Notes under the pieces: generated by a model
Seen by the model: the letters and a program-made list of their open reading frames with translations, nothing else
Databases searched by the model: none
Told to the model about the DNA's origin: nothing
Program-made: the position numbers and the translations under genes
In this document: positions 9,495 through 18,452 of the stretch, piece by piece
How positions within the stretch are numbered: position 1 is the first letter of the stretch
Layout: every line of letters starts with the position of its first letter
NCBI RefSeq assembly: GCF_030409325.1
Contig: NZ_JAUFPR010000002.1
Coordinates: forward strand, 434,001-498,000
DNA from: Mucilaginibacter aquaedulcis
GTDB taxonomy: Bacteria; Bacteroidota; Bacteroidia; Sphingobacteriales; Sphingobacteriaceae
Direction of reading: 5' to 3'
Length of the DNA stretch: 64,000 bases

Positions 9495-10462
9495 TGTGAA
9501 ACCCTCCCTGAACTCATTTTATTATATAACCAAATGATCAATTTTTCGGGTAGGTAACTTACTGTATACAATAGGTAATTATTTAACCTAAGTGGCGATA
9601 CGCTAATTGCCTTAGTAGCATGCACACGCGCTTTTTGTGGCTGAAAGCTATTAACTAATAATTTTTTGGCGCATAATGCGTAATAGGAGCCTTCTTTTAT
9701 TTTAGGTGAATACTGTTTTTCGCCCATTTCCGCAAGTAAGATGCCTTCCTGTGGAGTAATACTTCGGTTTTTAAGCGATGCGTATTTGATCTCTAAAAAT
9801 TTACTGGGGCGCCATTTTTCGTCAATGGTAATTGATTCAGGATTGAGCCGCAGTTTGATAAGCGGCTGCGAGAAATTACATGCCTTTTGGCTTTTAAGGA
9901 TATTTGCCCATAAAAAATGATCTTCAAAAGTGTAAGCGTGCTCGTTGTAACCACCGGCATTTAAGATCACTTCTTTTTTATAAAATACGGTTGAATGAAT
10001 AAAAGGACAAACCGAGGGATCCAGCTGCTGAATATCATCATTTTGGATAGCGGGTGGGATAGAGGTAAAAAGAAAATTGCCATCCATATCCATATAATTT
10101 GCCGCCGAACCAATAATGGTGTACTCCGGATTATCTGTCATGAATTTATACTGTAAATCAAGCCTTTCCGCAACGCATACATCATCGGCATCAAAGCGGG
10201 CTACATAGGGCGCTCTTGCATACTGCAAACCTTTGTTTAATGCTAATGATACACCTTTGTTATCCTGGTATATCATCACAATCCTTGGGTCGTTAAATGA
10301 TTGTATAACTTCGACGGTATTATCGGTTGAGCCGTCATTTACAATCAGTAATTCAAAGTCAGTAAAAGTTTGCTGCAGGACAGAATCAATGGCTTCCCTT
10401 ATATACTTACCGGCATTATATGCCGGCATTAAAACCGTTATTTTAGGTACATCAAAGTTCAT
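9491..10462 (-). CDS. Glycosyltransferase family 2
   Basis: A 323-residue GT-A enzyme. The opening strand and loop (VLMPAYNAGKYIREAIDSVL), the LIVNDGSTDNT motif and the metal-binding DADD in ARFDADD are all present and in order. There are no transmembrane segments, so it is cytosolic or peripheral. It overlaps the preceding membrane-protein gene by 11 bp and the following GT4 gene by 4 bp. It probably extends the repeat unit of the cluster's glycan. Confidence 0.92.
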   Translation of the reverse strand: MNFDVPKITVLMPAYNAGKYIREAIDSVLQQTFTDFELLIVNDGSTDNTVEVIQSFNDPRIVMIYQDNKGVSLALNKGLQYARAPYVARFDADDVCVAERLDLQYKFMTDNPEYTIIGSAANYMDMDGNFLFTSIPPAIQNDDIQQLDPSVCPFIHSTVFYKKEVILNAGGYNEHAYTFEDHFLWANILKSQKACNFSQPLIKLRLNPESITIDEKWRPSKFLEIKYASLKNRSITPQEGILLAEMGEKQYSPKIKEGSYYALCAKKLLVNSFQPQKARVHATKAISVSPLRLNNYLLYTVSYLPEKLIIWLYNKMSSGRVSQ

Positions 10463-12146
10463 TAGTAAGGTGGTTAAGGGTTTGGGGGTCTTTTATATTG
10501 AGTAATAAAAGCAGTTCAAAAAATACAATTACTGATAGCTGCTCAAACCAGTAATCGGTAAATAACACAGCCAGCATTAAAAATAAAATGGGTATGCCGT
10601 AGGTTAGTTTTTTATAGTGTTTTGCAAAAAAGCCCAAGTAGTATATAAGAAACGTAATTAACCCAATAAGTCCATATTCGGCCAATACCTGATCATAAAC
10701 GGAAAACGGGCTGTTGGTTAAAGAATGAGAACCAGATGCTTTGCTAAAGTAATTGAGATACAGATCAAGATGGTTAACAAGGAAGTTATGATTGATGTAG
10801 ATATATTTTTCAGGATAAGTTCCGGCAAAACCAAGCCCCGCGGCTCTGAAAGCTAATTTTGAAGAAAAGTTGCCTATTCCTTCCCCAATAATGATCTTAG
10901 CTGGATTTTCTTTAAAAACATTCAACGTTTGTAATATACCCGTGGCTTTACCCGGCACTGCTGATATGTAATTGTCATTACCAGATATTGGCAATTCGCT
11001 CTTGTGCGTATTAATAAATTTAACAAGCTGTATTTGTTCCGGTGGAGTTTCTTTCTTGCTCTGATAGTAGTACCCATTAATATCAGGTTCCTGTATAGCT
11101 ACTCGACCACCATCGGCAAAATGAACATCTTTACTCAGCTTAAGGGCTTTTTTATGGCGAATTAAATCTAATATGCGGCCAATACTGTCGAGATAAAGTG
11201 TTGCTATTTTTTGTTTACGTTCTTCAGGATTCAGAACGCTATCTGGCCTTATCGTAATTGGCAGATTTTGTGGTGCAACAACCAATGGAAAAGAGATAGA
11301 ATCAGCTCCTGAATCTTTGTAAGTGTCCCTGTTATGATGTATGATCTCTGTAAGTATCTCTTTGGCGTAATTGTTATTCTGAGGTGATATTTTGGCCATA
11401 AAAACAACCAGGAACATCATACACATTACAACAAGGCTTTTCTGATACCGGTTTGTTTTAAAAAGAAACAACAACAAAAGGATAGGCAGTAATATTAGGT
11501 TAATAAAATTGCTGCCGGTAAACAGAAGAGTGGCCATGCACACCAATAACATCACCGCGTTTTTCCTGGTCAGAAAATAAATAACCCCCAATGCATTAAG
11601 TACCGCATTGGTGATAGAGGTATCAAACGTGATACCTTTAACATAATCACCTGTACTGATAAAATATTTTTGATACTGCCCCTGGTAAGTGTATGGATTA
11701 AATGCATGTGTTCTTAAAACAATCATGGCGAGCACACCTAACGATAATAGGGTGTTGACAACAAAAAAAACAACGATAGTTTGATGTACAACCTCCGATG
11801 GATTATTATCAATTGTCTGCTTAATATAATGAATGGCCAATATACACAGCAGCCAAAATATAATACCTGTAACTACCAGTATGTTATAGTTGGTATCTGT
11901 ATAATGTTTACTGATAACCCAATTCACTACAGCTATAGCTATTGCCAGGGGGTAAAATAATGGTAATCGTGAGTTTTTGAAATGAAACCCGAATCTGAAA
12001 TTGGCTTGCCAAATGGTAAAAAAAATAAGAACCGGAATTTTTATGGCAAGTTTTACATTTAAGAATAGCAACAGAAAGGTAAGCAGTCTCCAATCTATCT
12101 TATCCTTCATGTGACTCGTATAAAAAGCGTTGATCCTAGCTAACAT
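10452..12146 (-). CDS. Large polytopic membrane protein, probable Wzy-like polymerase
   Basis: A 564-residue membrane protein with several hydrophobic segments in the first 250 residues and more near the C-terminus, separated by a soluble stretch of roughly 200 residues (about 260-470). It ends with a segment containing SPFSVYDQVLAEYGLIGL, reminiscent of the conserved end of Wzy/O-antigen polymerases. No family motif is decisive. Its place in a glycosyltransferase operon supports a glycan polymerase or ligase. The start could also be the internal Met 13. It is odd in its long, probably periplasmic, central domain. Confidence 0.7.
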   Translation of the reverse strand: MLARINAFYTSHMKDKIDWRLLTFLLLFLNVKLAIKIPVLIFFTIWQANFRFGFHFKNSRLPLFYPLAIAIAVVNWVISKHYTDTNYNILVVTGIIFWLLCILAIHYIKQTIDNNPSEVVHQTIVVFFVVNTLLSLGVLAMIVLRTHAFNPYTYQGQYQKYFISTGDYVKGITFDTSITNAVLNALGVIYFLTRKNAVMLLVCMATLLFTGSNFINLILLPILLLLFLFKTNRYQKSLVVMCMMFLVVFMAKISPQNNNYAKEILTEIIHHNRDTYKDSGADSISFPLVVAPQNLPITIRPDSVLNPEERKQKIATLYLDSIGRILDLIRHKKALKLSKDVHFADGGRVAIQEPDINGYYYQSKKETPPEQIQLVKFINTHKSELPISGNDNYISAVPGKATGILQTLNVFKENPAKIIIGEGIGNFSSKLAFRAAGLGFAGTYPEKYIYINHNFLVNHLDLYLNYFSKASGSHSLTNSPFSVYDQVLAEYGLIGLITFLIYYLGFFAKHYKKLTYGIPILFLMLAVLFTDYWFEQLSVIVFFELLLLLNIKDPQTLNHLTNEL

Positions 12147-12324
12147 TATCCGGTTTTCTTTACTATCATTACGACCTGAAAATGGGATAGGTTGCCTGAG
12201 TAAACCAGCAATGAGTATTATTTCATGAACTGAAAATCCTGGGCAGATTTTTATAATCTTTTGTCATTATTGGAAGGGGTATTAGACGAAACATGATGTA
12301 TGCTATTATGAACTGAGGCCGACT

Positions 12325-13149
12325 TTATTTGGCGTGCGTATTTGCTTTAAGTTCATATTGCATAACCGGTATTTCATGCGGATAGCTTTTTATTTGAGAA
12401 ACTTGCTGTGCTTTGCTAAGGTAGTAATACTTTAACCATGTATTTTTTAACGCCATTTTCGCAATATTTAAACCTTCTTTTCCATCTAAAAAGCCCAGCA
12501 AAAACACATAGGTTTTTACAAAATGAAACACAGGGGCTATGTACAGTTTTATAAAATTGGCTTTTTTGCCGCTTTGCAAATACTTTAACGCGCTAAGCTG
12601 TGCGTAGTGCGTTATTTTAGCTTCATGCTCCTGAATATTTTTAACGGAGTAGTGATGCAAGTGCCCTTTTAGCTTTTTTACGCTGATATTTTGCGGAAGT
12701 ATCAATGTTTCATGCACCGGAGGTTCTGACCACCTAACATGGGTGCGGTTAAATAATCTGATGTGATGATCGCGCCCCCAATTGCCAAAATTTATAGGTT
12801 TATCACCGTAGTATGCTTTAAACGGGATATCATAAACCGTGTTATTGTCATCAAGTTTCAGATTTGTAATAGACGTGAGTAGTGTTGAGTCGGGTATCTC
12901 ATCGGCATCAATACTGAGTATCCAATTGTAGCGGGCAAGTGCTATGCCTTTGTTTTTATTAGCACCATAACCATCCCAATTTTTTTGATACACACGGCAG
13001 CCATTCTCTATGGTAATATCAAGAGTTCGATCGGTACTGTCGTTATCCACTACAATAATATCATCTGTGATCTGCTTTAGCATTGTGATACTGCGGCTAA
13101 TCATTTCAGCTTCGTTTTTAGTGATGATAACAACAGAAACGGGTACCAT
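12325..13149 (-). CDS. Glycosyltransferase family 2, WaaE/KdtX-like
   Basis: A 274-residue GT-A enzyme with the compact architecture of the LPS-core glycosyltransferases WaaE/KdtX: VVIITKNEAEMI at the start, VVDNDSTDRT, and the metal-binding LSIDADEI, followed by VHETL and a C-terminal amphipathic helix region. It is separated from the membrane-protein gene by 178 bp, so it may be the first gene of the operon or have its own promoter. It probably adds a sugar to lipid A-core or to a related surface glycan. Confidence 0.88.
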   Translation of the reverse strand: MVPVSVVIITKNEAEMISRSITMLKQITDDIIVVDNDSTDRTLDITIENGCRVYQKNWDGYGANKNKGIALARYNWILSIDADEIPDSTLLTSITNLKLDDNNTVYDIPFKAYYGDKPINFGNWGRDHHIRLFNRTHVRWSEPPVHETLILPQNISVKKLKGHLHHYSVKNIQEHEAKITHYAQLSALKYLQSGKKANFIKLYIAPVFHFVKTYVFLLGFLDGKEGLNIAKMALKNTWLKYYYLSKAQQVSQIKSYPHEIPVMQYELKANTHAK

Positions 13150-13395
13150 ATGCGTTAATTTTGTAATTTTTAGGCTAAAGCCAAAGTTTGGAGAGCCTTT
13201 TATATATGCGTATCTATTATATTATATCGTTACCGAATTGGAAAGGGTTGCCAGCGGATGAAAAGTTTTAAATTTTATTTTGCTGTTTTAAAGGATAGCA
13301 TTGATAATCAGGAGAGATATTTTGGAAGGAGTTTGTATTAATAAAAGACTGATTGCTGAATTTATTGATTGAGTATCATAATTTTCGCATTAAAG

Positions 13396-13430
13396 AAAAA
13401 GCCCTGTATTTATTAAATACAGGGCTTTTT
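13396..13430 (-). terminator. Rho-independent terminator (bidirectional)
   Basis: A GC-cored stem (GCCCTGTATTTA at 13401-13412 paired with 13414-13425) is flanked by A5 on one side and T5 on the other. It lies 10 bp beyond the stop of the anti-sigma-like gene and should end that minus-strand transcript. Confidence 0.85.
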
Positions 13431-13440
13431 CTTTTTAAGA

Positions 13441-14754
13441 TTATCTCGGCTTTTGTCCGGGACTGATATTCCAGGTTATACCAAGAGCCACACCGGTTGA
13501 TTTAAGGTCTACACGTCCATTTCCGATACCTGTAAGCGGTAATTTCATATATGGTTGTACCACAGTGCTAAATTTAGAATTAATTCTTCGCTCATAGGTA
13601 GCATTTACATTAAGCACACCAAGTATATGTTGGTTGCGATTATTGATCTGTATATCATAAGATGGTGTACCGCTGCCATCAGCAAAATCAAAATGATAGT
13701 TTTCGCGCAGCATAATATACGAGGATAGACCGGTACCCAGCGCAAAGGCATCCCTGCCTTTTGAATAAAACTGGTAATTAATGTTAAGCGGTATATCCAA
13801 CACCTTACAATTGGCAGATACATAACTTGGTAAACTTGAAGCAGGTCTGTTTTGCCAGCTTACGGAGTTATATTGACTTGCATTAGCCTGGTAAGGCTTG
13901 ATAGCATAAGAAGCTCCGGTTGATATACTGAACTTTTTAGACAAGTGTATGCCCAATTGGAAACCAAGATTGGTACCCACCTGATTATTACTGAATGAGC
14001 TTACAGCATTAATATCAGGAGCTGCCAGTATACTTAATGTAAAACGAGGTCCACCTCGTTTCAATATCGGCTTTATAGCCGGTTTATCTTTCTTAACTTG
14101 CTGCAATGGTTCTGCCGGGTTGCTTGTAGAATTGGTATCAGGTTGTTGGGTTACAGCCAGATTGTTCTGTGTTTGGTCTGTAGACGGTGATACGTTTGTT
14201 GGTTGAGATACTTTATTATCTCTGCCTGTAGCTACAGCATTATTGTTAACTGCACTATCCTTTGTTGTTTTAGTTATTAAGGGCGGTGTATTATCAGGCT
14301 TTGCGTTACCTTGTAAATAATGACCATTCCGGTCGGCAGGTAAAGATGGAGTTACCTTTTTGCCTTGCTGATCCTGCACGCTACTTCCCCCTAAACTTTC
14401 AGTGCCAGCTTTAAGCGCTGCAACAGAATCTTTAAACGGCCGACCGGAATGGTCATTATCTCCCTGAGTAGGTATCTTGGTTTCAGTTTTATTTTTACTG
14501 TATTGATTATCTTGTACTTTGTTTTCAGTTTTGTTTTTCATTAGGAAAAATATCCCTATTGCAAGCAGTAAAATAGCAGCTATACCTGACGCATAATAAA
14601 TTCTCCTCATGATGACCGCTTTTTTGCTGCGTTTGTTATCCAGCAAGCGTTCCATAGCAGTCCAATCCTCCTCACGAAAAGCAATATGATCTTCAGAGCC
14701 GGCCAAACCGTCTTTGAATAACTGATCTAATTTATTTTCGTTTTTTTCCTTCAT
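13441..14754 (-). CDS. Anti-sigma-like membrane protein with C-terminal beta-barrel domain
   Basis: The 437-residue protein has a charged cytosolic N-terminus (1-50), one transmembrane helix (about 53-72), a low-complexity Ser/Thr/Asn/Gln/Pro linker (about 75-225) and a C-terminal domain (about 230-437) that looks like an outer-membrane beta-barrel or PorT-like domain (alternating segments ending with VALGITWNIS). It overlaps the ECF sigma gene by 4 bp, which suggests it is the cognate anti-sigma factor or membrane sensor; the N-terminus has no clear zinc-type anti-sigma motif. The linker DNA contains a perfect 21-bp inverted repeat, reported separately. Confidence 0.75.
   Translation of the reverse strand: MKEKNENKLDQLFKDGLAGSEDHIAFREEDWTAMERLLDNKRSKKAVIMRRIYYASGIAAILLLAIGIFFLMKNKTENKVQDNQYSKNKTETKIPTQGDNDHSGRPFKDSVAALKAGTESLGGSSVQDQQGKKVTPSLPADRNGHYLQGNAKPDNTPPLITKTTKDSAVNNNAVATGRDNKVSQPTNVSPSTDQTQNNLAVTQQPDTNSTSNPAEPLQQVKKDKPAIKPILKRGGPRFTLSILAAPDINAVSSFSNNQVGTNLGFQLGIHLSKKFSISTGASYAIKPYQANASQYNSVSWQNRPASSLPSYVSANCKVLDIPLNINYQFYSKGRDAFALGTGLSSYIMLRENYHFDFADGSGTPSYDIQINNRNQHILGVLNVNATYERRINSKFSTVVQPYMKLPLTGIGNGRVDLKSTGVALGITWNISPGQKPR
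14317..14459. repeat. 21-bp perfect inverted repeat inside a coding region
   Basis: The left arm at 14317-14337 and the right arm at 14439-14459 are exact reverse complements, separated by 101 bp, all within the linker of the anti-sigma-like gene. Both arms are read in frame in the present orientation (encoding ADRNGHY and DNDHSGR segments). Such arms could form a hairpin or serve as inversion sites. No recombinase gene is adjacent. Confidence 0.85.
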
Positions 14755-15383
14755 CTCATTATTAATTCAATCAAATATGACATTCCAATACTGATAGCGC
14801 TAATAGTTACAATTTTATGCCGCGCATCTTCAGATGAATTATCCGGTAATCTTCCGGAATTGAGTATCATTATTTTTAATTTCTCCCTCGCTTTAAAAAG
14901 GTTTGATTTTGATGTACCCGTACTGATACCCAATTGGGTAGCGATCTCTTCATGCGAGAAGCCTTCAATAGCAAATAAATTAAACACAGTGCGATAGGCG
15001 TTTGGCAATTGCTGTACCATGACCAACAGATCATCATAATTTAATTTCTGATCAGGCAATTCGTCATGACCAATGTCTTCTGCCGCATCCAGATCATCAT
15101 TTAAAGATAACTTCAGATTACTTCTGTAATAGTCTACCGATGTATTCATCATAATACGCCCAACCCATGCTATAAACGGGCGATCTGTATCGTATTTATG
15201 TAAATTGGTGAACACCTTTAAAAAACCCTGGTTCATGATCTCAGCAGCCTCGTAACGATTACCAGCATAGCGTAAACATATACTCATAGCAAAGCCATAG
15301 AATGCCTTGTACAGCATCTTTTGGTCTTTTCTGTTTTGTTGCAAACAGCCTGCAATAAGTTTTTGTAGTTCCGCTTCTCCCAT
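14751..15383 (-). CDS. RNA polymerase ECF-type sigma-70 factor
   Basis: A 210-residue sigma factor. Region 2 spans about residues 20-90 (AAEIMNQGFLKVF, FIAWVGRIMMNTSVDYYR), and region 4 about 125-175 with the helix-turn-helix FSHEEIATQLGISTGTSKS. The C-terminal 30 residues include a hydrophobic stretch (SAISIGMSYLIELI). It directs RNA polymerase to a stress or surface regulon. The ATG at 15383 fits family length, and the gene overlaps its putative anti-sigma partner by 4 bp, the usual sigma/anti-sigma arrangement. Confidence 0.92.
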   Translation of the reverse strand: MGEAELQKLIAGCLQQNRKDQKMLYKAFYGFAMSICLRYAGNRYEAAEIMNQGFLKVFTNLHKYDTDRPFIAWVGRIMMNTSVDYYRSNLKLSLNDDLDAAEDIGHDELPDQKLNYDDLLVMVQQLPNAYRTVFNLFAIEGFSHEEIATQLGISTGTSKSNLFKAREKLKIMILNSGRLPDNSSEDARHKIVTISAISIGMSYLIELIMR

Positions 15384-15749
15384 GTAAGGGGTAATAATGG
15401 GTTAAATGTTACTTTTATTTATAGCTATCACGTTACACAATAATAAAAGGTTGCCTGCGTTTCTGGCTTTTTTAAAATATTTTAAAAGCCTCAGATCATC
15501 AAGGCAAATGTAATAATTGACCAATATAATTATAGCTAAAATACTATAAAGGAAGCAAGTAAATCTAAAGATAATAGATATTGAAAGGTTATAAGAAAGA
15601 TCATCAATAAAAATTATAACAACACCCTGATCCTTCAAACTCACGGTAAGCGTTAGATCGTGAGGGCAAGGTGGTTTCATAACCAATACTTCCTTCTGAG
15701 GAGCCTGTTAGTCTTTTGAGAATAACTTAATAAAAAGAATGATAGGAAT
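15384..15749. other. Intergenic region upstream of the sigma factor gene
   Basis: This 366-bp stretch lies between two minus-strand genes and should carry the sigma-factor promoter. A 94-codon frame on the minus strand (15402-15686) is open but has biased hydrophobic, AT-driven composition and no recognisable domain, so I do not call it. No strong terminator hairpin was seen. Confidence 0.4.
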
Positions 15750-16988
15750 TTATCCGAAGAATAAATAAGCAACTAATATGGCAGCTACTACGCCAGCCAG
15801 ATCGGCTATTAGGCCTGCGGGTATAGCATAGCGTGATCTTTTAATACCTACAGAACCAAAATATAACGCCACTATGTAAAAGGTAGTGTCAGCTGAACCA
15901 TTAAATACACAAGCCAGGCGACCCGCAAATTTATCAACTCCAAAAGTTTGCATGGTGGTTATCATCATTGCTTTTGATCCGGAACCGCTCAGGGGTTTTA
16001 AATATGCAACTGGCATGGCATCAACAAAGCGGGTATCTAAACTAAGGCGGGTACAAACCCAGCGTAAGCCATCGTTCATGTAATCAAGCGCGCCGCAGCT
16101 TCTGAATACACTGATGCCTACAAGCATAGCCACAAGGTAGGGGATTATTTTTACAGAAGTTTCAAAACCGCTTTTAGCACCCTCAACAAATACTTCAAAC
16201 ACGTTAACCTTTTTTATTAATCCGCCCAAAATAAAGATCACCGGAATACTAAAGAGCATAAGGTTGCTTACCACCGACGAAACCGTACCAATTTGCTGTT
16301 TGGTTAGGTGGGTGGTAAAATACCACACTACCAATGCAATAAAAGATGTAACTCCGCCAAGCCAGGTAATAACTACTTTATCAAACAGGTTTATTTTTTG
16401 TTTGATTGCTACCGCTATAAGGCCTACAACCGTAGCTACATAGGTGGCTATGATACAAGGTATAAAAACATCGGCAGGATCGGCAGCGCCAAGTATGGCT
16501 CTTTGCGCTATAATGGTAACAGGTAATAACTGTAAGCCTGAAGTGTGTAGCACCAAGAACATGATCTGCGCGTTTGATGCACTGTCTTTATCCTTGTTTA
16601 ATTCCTGCAGGCTGCCCATGGCTTTTAAACCAAGAGGGGTGGCGGCGTTATCAAGACCAAGTAAATTGGCCGAAAAATTCATCATCATTTGTCCGGTTGC
16701 CGGATGATCTTTGGGCACTTCAGGAAATAAGCGGCTAAAAAACGGGCCAACAATACGCGATAAAAAGCTGATAGCACCGGCTTTTTCGCCGATGTTTAAG
16801 ATTCCGAGCCAAAATGCCATAGAACCCACCAACGGCAGAGCGATATCCATTACAGATGATTTCGACGAACTGAAAATTCCCTCAACCAATAGCTTAAATG
16901 CTTCTACATCTCCAAAAAAAACAAGTTTTATAAGAGATACTATAAAAGCAATCACAAAAAACGCTATCCATATATAATTTAGGGCCAT
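15750..16988 (-). CDS. Nucleoside-recognition (Gate) membrane protein, SpmA-SpmB fusion
   Basis: The 412-residue polytopic protein contains two Gate/nucleoside-recognition domains in tandem. The first half resembles SpmA (NFSANLLGLDNAATPLGLKA). The second half resembles SpmB (GAKSGFETSVKIIPYLVAML, then PLSGSGSKAM and NGSADTTFY). In spore formers SpmA and SpmB are separate proteins tied to spore-core dehydration; in Bacteroidota the fused form has no settled function and probably acts as a transporter. It is divergent from the DinB gene at 17073. Confidence 0.88.
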   Translation of the reverse strand: MALNYIWIAFFVIAFIVSLIKLVFFGDVEAFKLLVEGIFSSSKSSVMDIALPLVGSMAFWLGILNIGEKAGAISFLSRIVGPFFSRLFPEVPKDHPATGQMMMNFSANLLGLDNAATPLGLKAMGSLQELNKDKDSASNAQIMFLVLHTSGLQLLPVTIIAQRAILGAADPADVFIPCIIATYVATVVGLIAVAIKQKINLFDKVVITWLGGVTSFIALVVWYFTTHLTKQQIGTVSSVVSNLMLFSIPVIFILGGLIKKVNVFEVFVEGAKSGFETSVKIIPYLVAMLVGISVFRSCGALDYMNDGLRWVCTRLSLDTRFVDAMPVAYLKPLSGSGSKAMMITTMQTFGVDKFAGRLACVFNGSADTTFYIVALYFGSVGIKRSRYAIPAGLIADLAGVVAAILVAYLFFG

Positions 16989-17072
16989 CAGTTATGTTTA
17001 AGGCGTTGAAGTTAATGGTTTTGGAATTTAATATGAAATAACAATCTTTAAATTCCAATTAAGCTGATTATT

Positions 17073-17507
17073 ATGAACAATGTTGCACTACAACTTACTG
17101 AAATTATCAATGAGCTTCAAATCAAAAAGCAGCAACCTATCGATTGGGTTACCAAACCATCATCCGGAAAGTGGTCAAACAAGGAGATTTTGGGCCATTT
17201 GATAGATAGTGCCATGATTAATCTACAGCGTTTTATCAGATGCACCTATGAAGAAGATTTCAGACTAACCTACGAGCAGGATAATTGGGTAGTTGTACAA
17301 CATTACCAGGATACTCATATCAATGACATTATTGATCTTTGGACGCTAATTAATAAACAGATCATCAGAGTTTTGGAGAACTATCCGTCAAATCGGTTAA
17401 GTGCTCGTTGTGATAATAGCAAACATGAACCCAATCAGCAATCGGTAGCGTGGCTGGCAAATGATTACGTAGAGCATTTAAGGCACCATTTAAATCAAAT
17501 CAAATAA
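17073..17507 (+). CDS. DinB family protein
   Basis: A 144-residue four-helix-bundle protein of the DinB/YfiT-like superfamily. The first conserved helix is recognisable (WSNKEILGHLIDSAMINLQRF) with a His that would be one of three metal ligands; the C-terminal HLRHHLNQI supplies the likely last His. Members are metal-dependent hydrolases or thiol-dependent transferases of mostly unknown substrate. It overlaps the next gene by one base (TAATG at 17505-17509). Confidence 0.85.
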   Translation: MNNVALQLTEIINELQIKKQQPIDWVTKPSSGKWSNKEILGHLIDSAMINLQRFIRCTYEEDFRLTYEQDNWVVVQHYQDTHINDIIDLWTLINKQIIRVLENYPSNRLSARCDNSKHEPNQQSVAWLANDYVEHLRHHLNQIK

Positions 17508-17914
17508 TGATGGCCGGATATTCAGGTACTCCGCTTGCTAAAAAGCTGAGTATTAAACCTGGTTTTAAGATCAGGCTTATTAATGAACCTGATTATTATT
17601 TTCAGTTATTTACCGATTTACCAACAGAATTATACTTTGAGAACGATAATGAATCTTTAAATGATTTTATACACTTCTTTACTTTAAAAAGTGAAGAGTT
17701 AACAACCCTATTGCCATTACTCAAGGGGCAGATTAAACCCGCAGGTATGATATGGGTTTCATGGCCCAAAAAAGCCTCTAAAATTAGTACTGATGTAACT
17801 GAAGATGTTATAAGGGATTTAGCTCTAAAAATAGGATTGGTTGATATTAAGGTATGCGCTGTTGATGAAATATGGTCAGGATTGAAACTGGTTATACCTT
17901 TAAAGAACAGGTAA
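17507..17914 (+). CDS. DUF3052-like protein
   Basis: A 135-residue soluble protein beginning AGYSGTPLAKKLSIKPG, the typical opening of DUF3052 proteins, with a later IWVSWPKKAS motif and a C-terminal VDEIWSGLKLVI. The function is unknown. It is translationally coupled to the DinB gene by a one-base overlap; a second ATG three bases on at 17510 is an alternative start. The pairing suggests a shared role in stress or thiol chemistry, which is only inference. Confidence 0.8.
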   Translation: MMAGYSGTPLAKKLSIKPGFKIRLINEPDYYFQLFTDLPTELYFENDNESLNDFIHFFTLKSEELTTLLPLLKGQIKPAGMIWVSWPKKASKISTDVTEDVIRDLALKIGLVDIKVCAVDEIWSGLKLVIPLKNR

Positions 17915-17995
17915 CCATCAATTTAGGATCATTTTTATGTGCGTATTTTAGTAAGCGCATCCAAATCCATAACTTAGCATTATAATATATTTAAT

Positions 17996-18427
17996 ATGCC
18001 AAATAAAATAGAATTAAAACGTGTACACGGTGATTTCGGATTTGAAGCAGAAGACGCTTATGGCCATACTGTAAAAATGGATAGCAGCCCTGAAAGCGGT
18101 GGTGATAATTTTGGCGTGCGCCCAATGCAAATGCTTTTGATGGGCTTAGCAGGATGTTCGGCCATTGATGTGATCAGTATATTGAAAAAACAACGCCAGG
18201 AAGTTGTTGATTACAAAATGGTTGTTAATGGCGAACGTGAAGCAGGTAAAGAACCATCCTTATGGCAGAACGTTGAAATTGAATTTCATTTATACGGTGA
18301 TATTGACGAGGATAAAGCAGCTCGTGCGGTTGAACTTTCATTAAACAAGTACTGTTCTGTAGCAGCTACTTTAGGTAAGGCTGGTGCCGACATCAAATCG
18401 AAAGTGTTTGTACACCCCGCCGAATAA
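17996..18427 (+). CDS. OsmC family protein (peroxide reductase-like)
   Basis: A 143-residue OsmC/YhfA-like protein with both redox cysteines in context: LMGLAGCSAIDVI and LNKYCSVAATL. OsmC proteins reduce organic hydroperoxides with two Cys residues; the YhfA subgroup is less defined. It is 81 bp downstream of the DUF3052 gene and 25 bp upstream of an MDMPI-like gene, so it may be cotranscribed with the latter. Confidence 0.9.
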   Translation: MPNKIELKRVHGDFGFEAEDAYGHTVKMDSSPESGGDNFGVRPMQMLLMGLAGCSAIDVISILKKQRQEVVDYKMVVNGEREAGKEPSLWQNVEIEFHLYGDIDEDKAARAVELSLNKYCSVAATLGKAGADIKSKVFVHPAE

Positions 18428-18452
18428 TTACGCTAATTGAATACAATTTTTA

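Noticed and set aside
15402..15686. 94-codon minus-strand frame upstream of the sigma factor
   Set aside because: Composition is driven by AT-rich DNA, no domain or signal is recognisable, and it occupies the region expected to hold the sigma-gene promoter.
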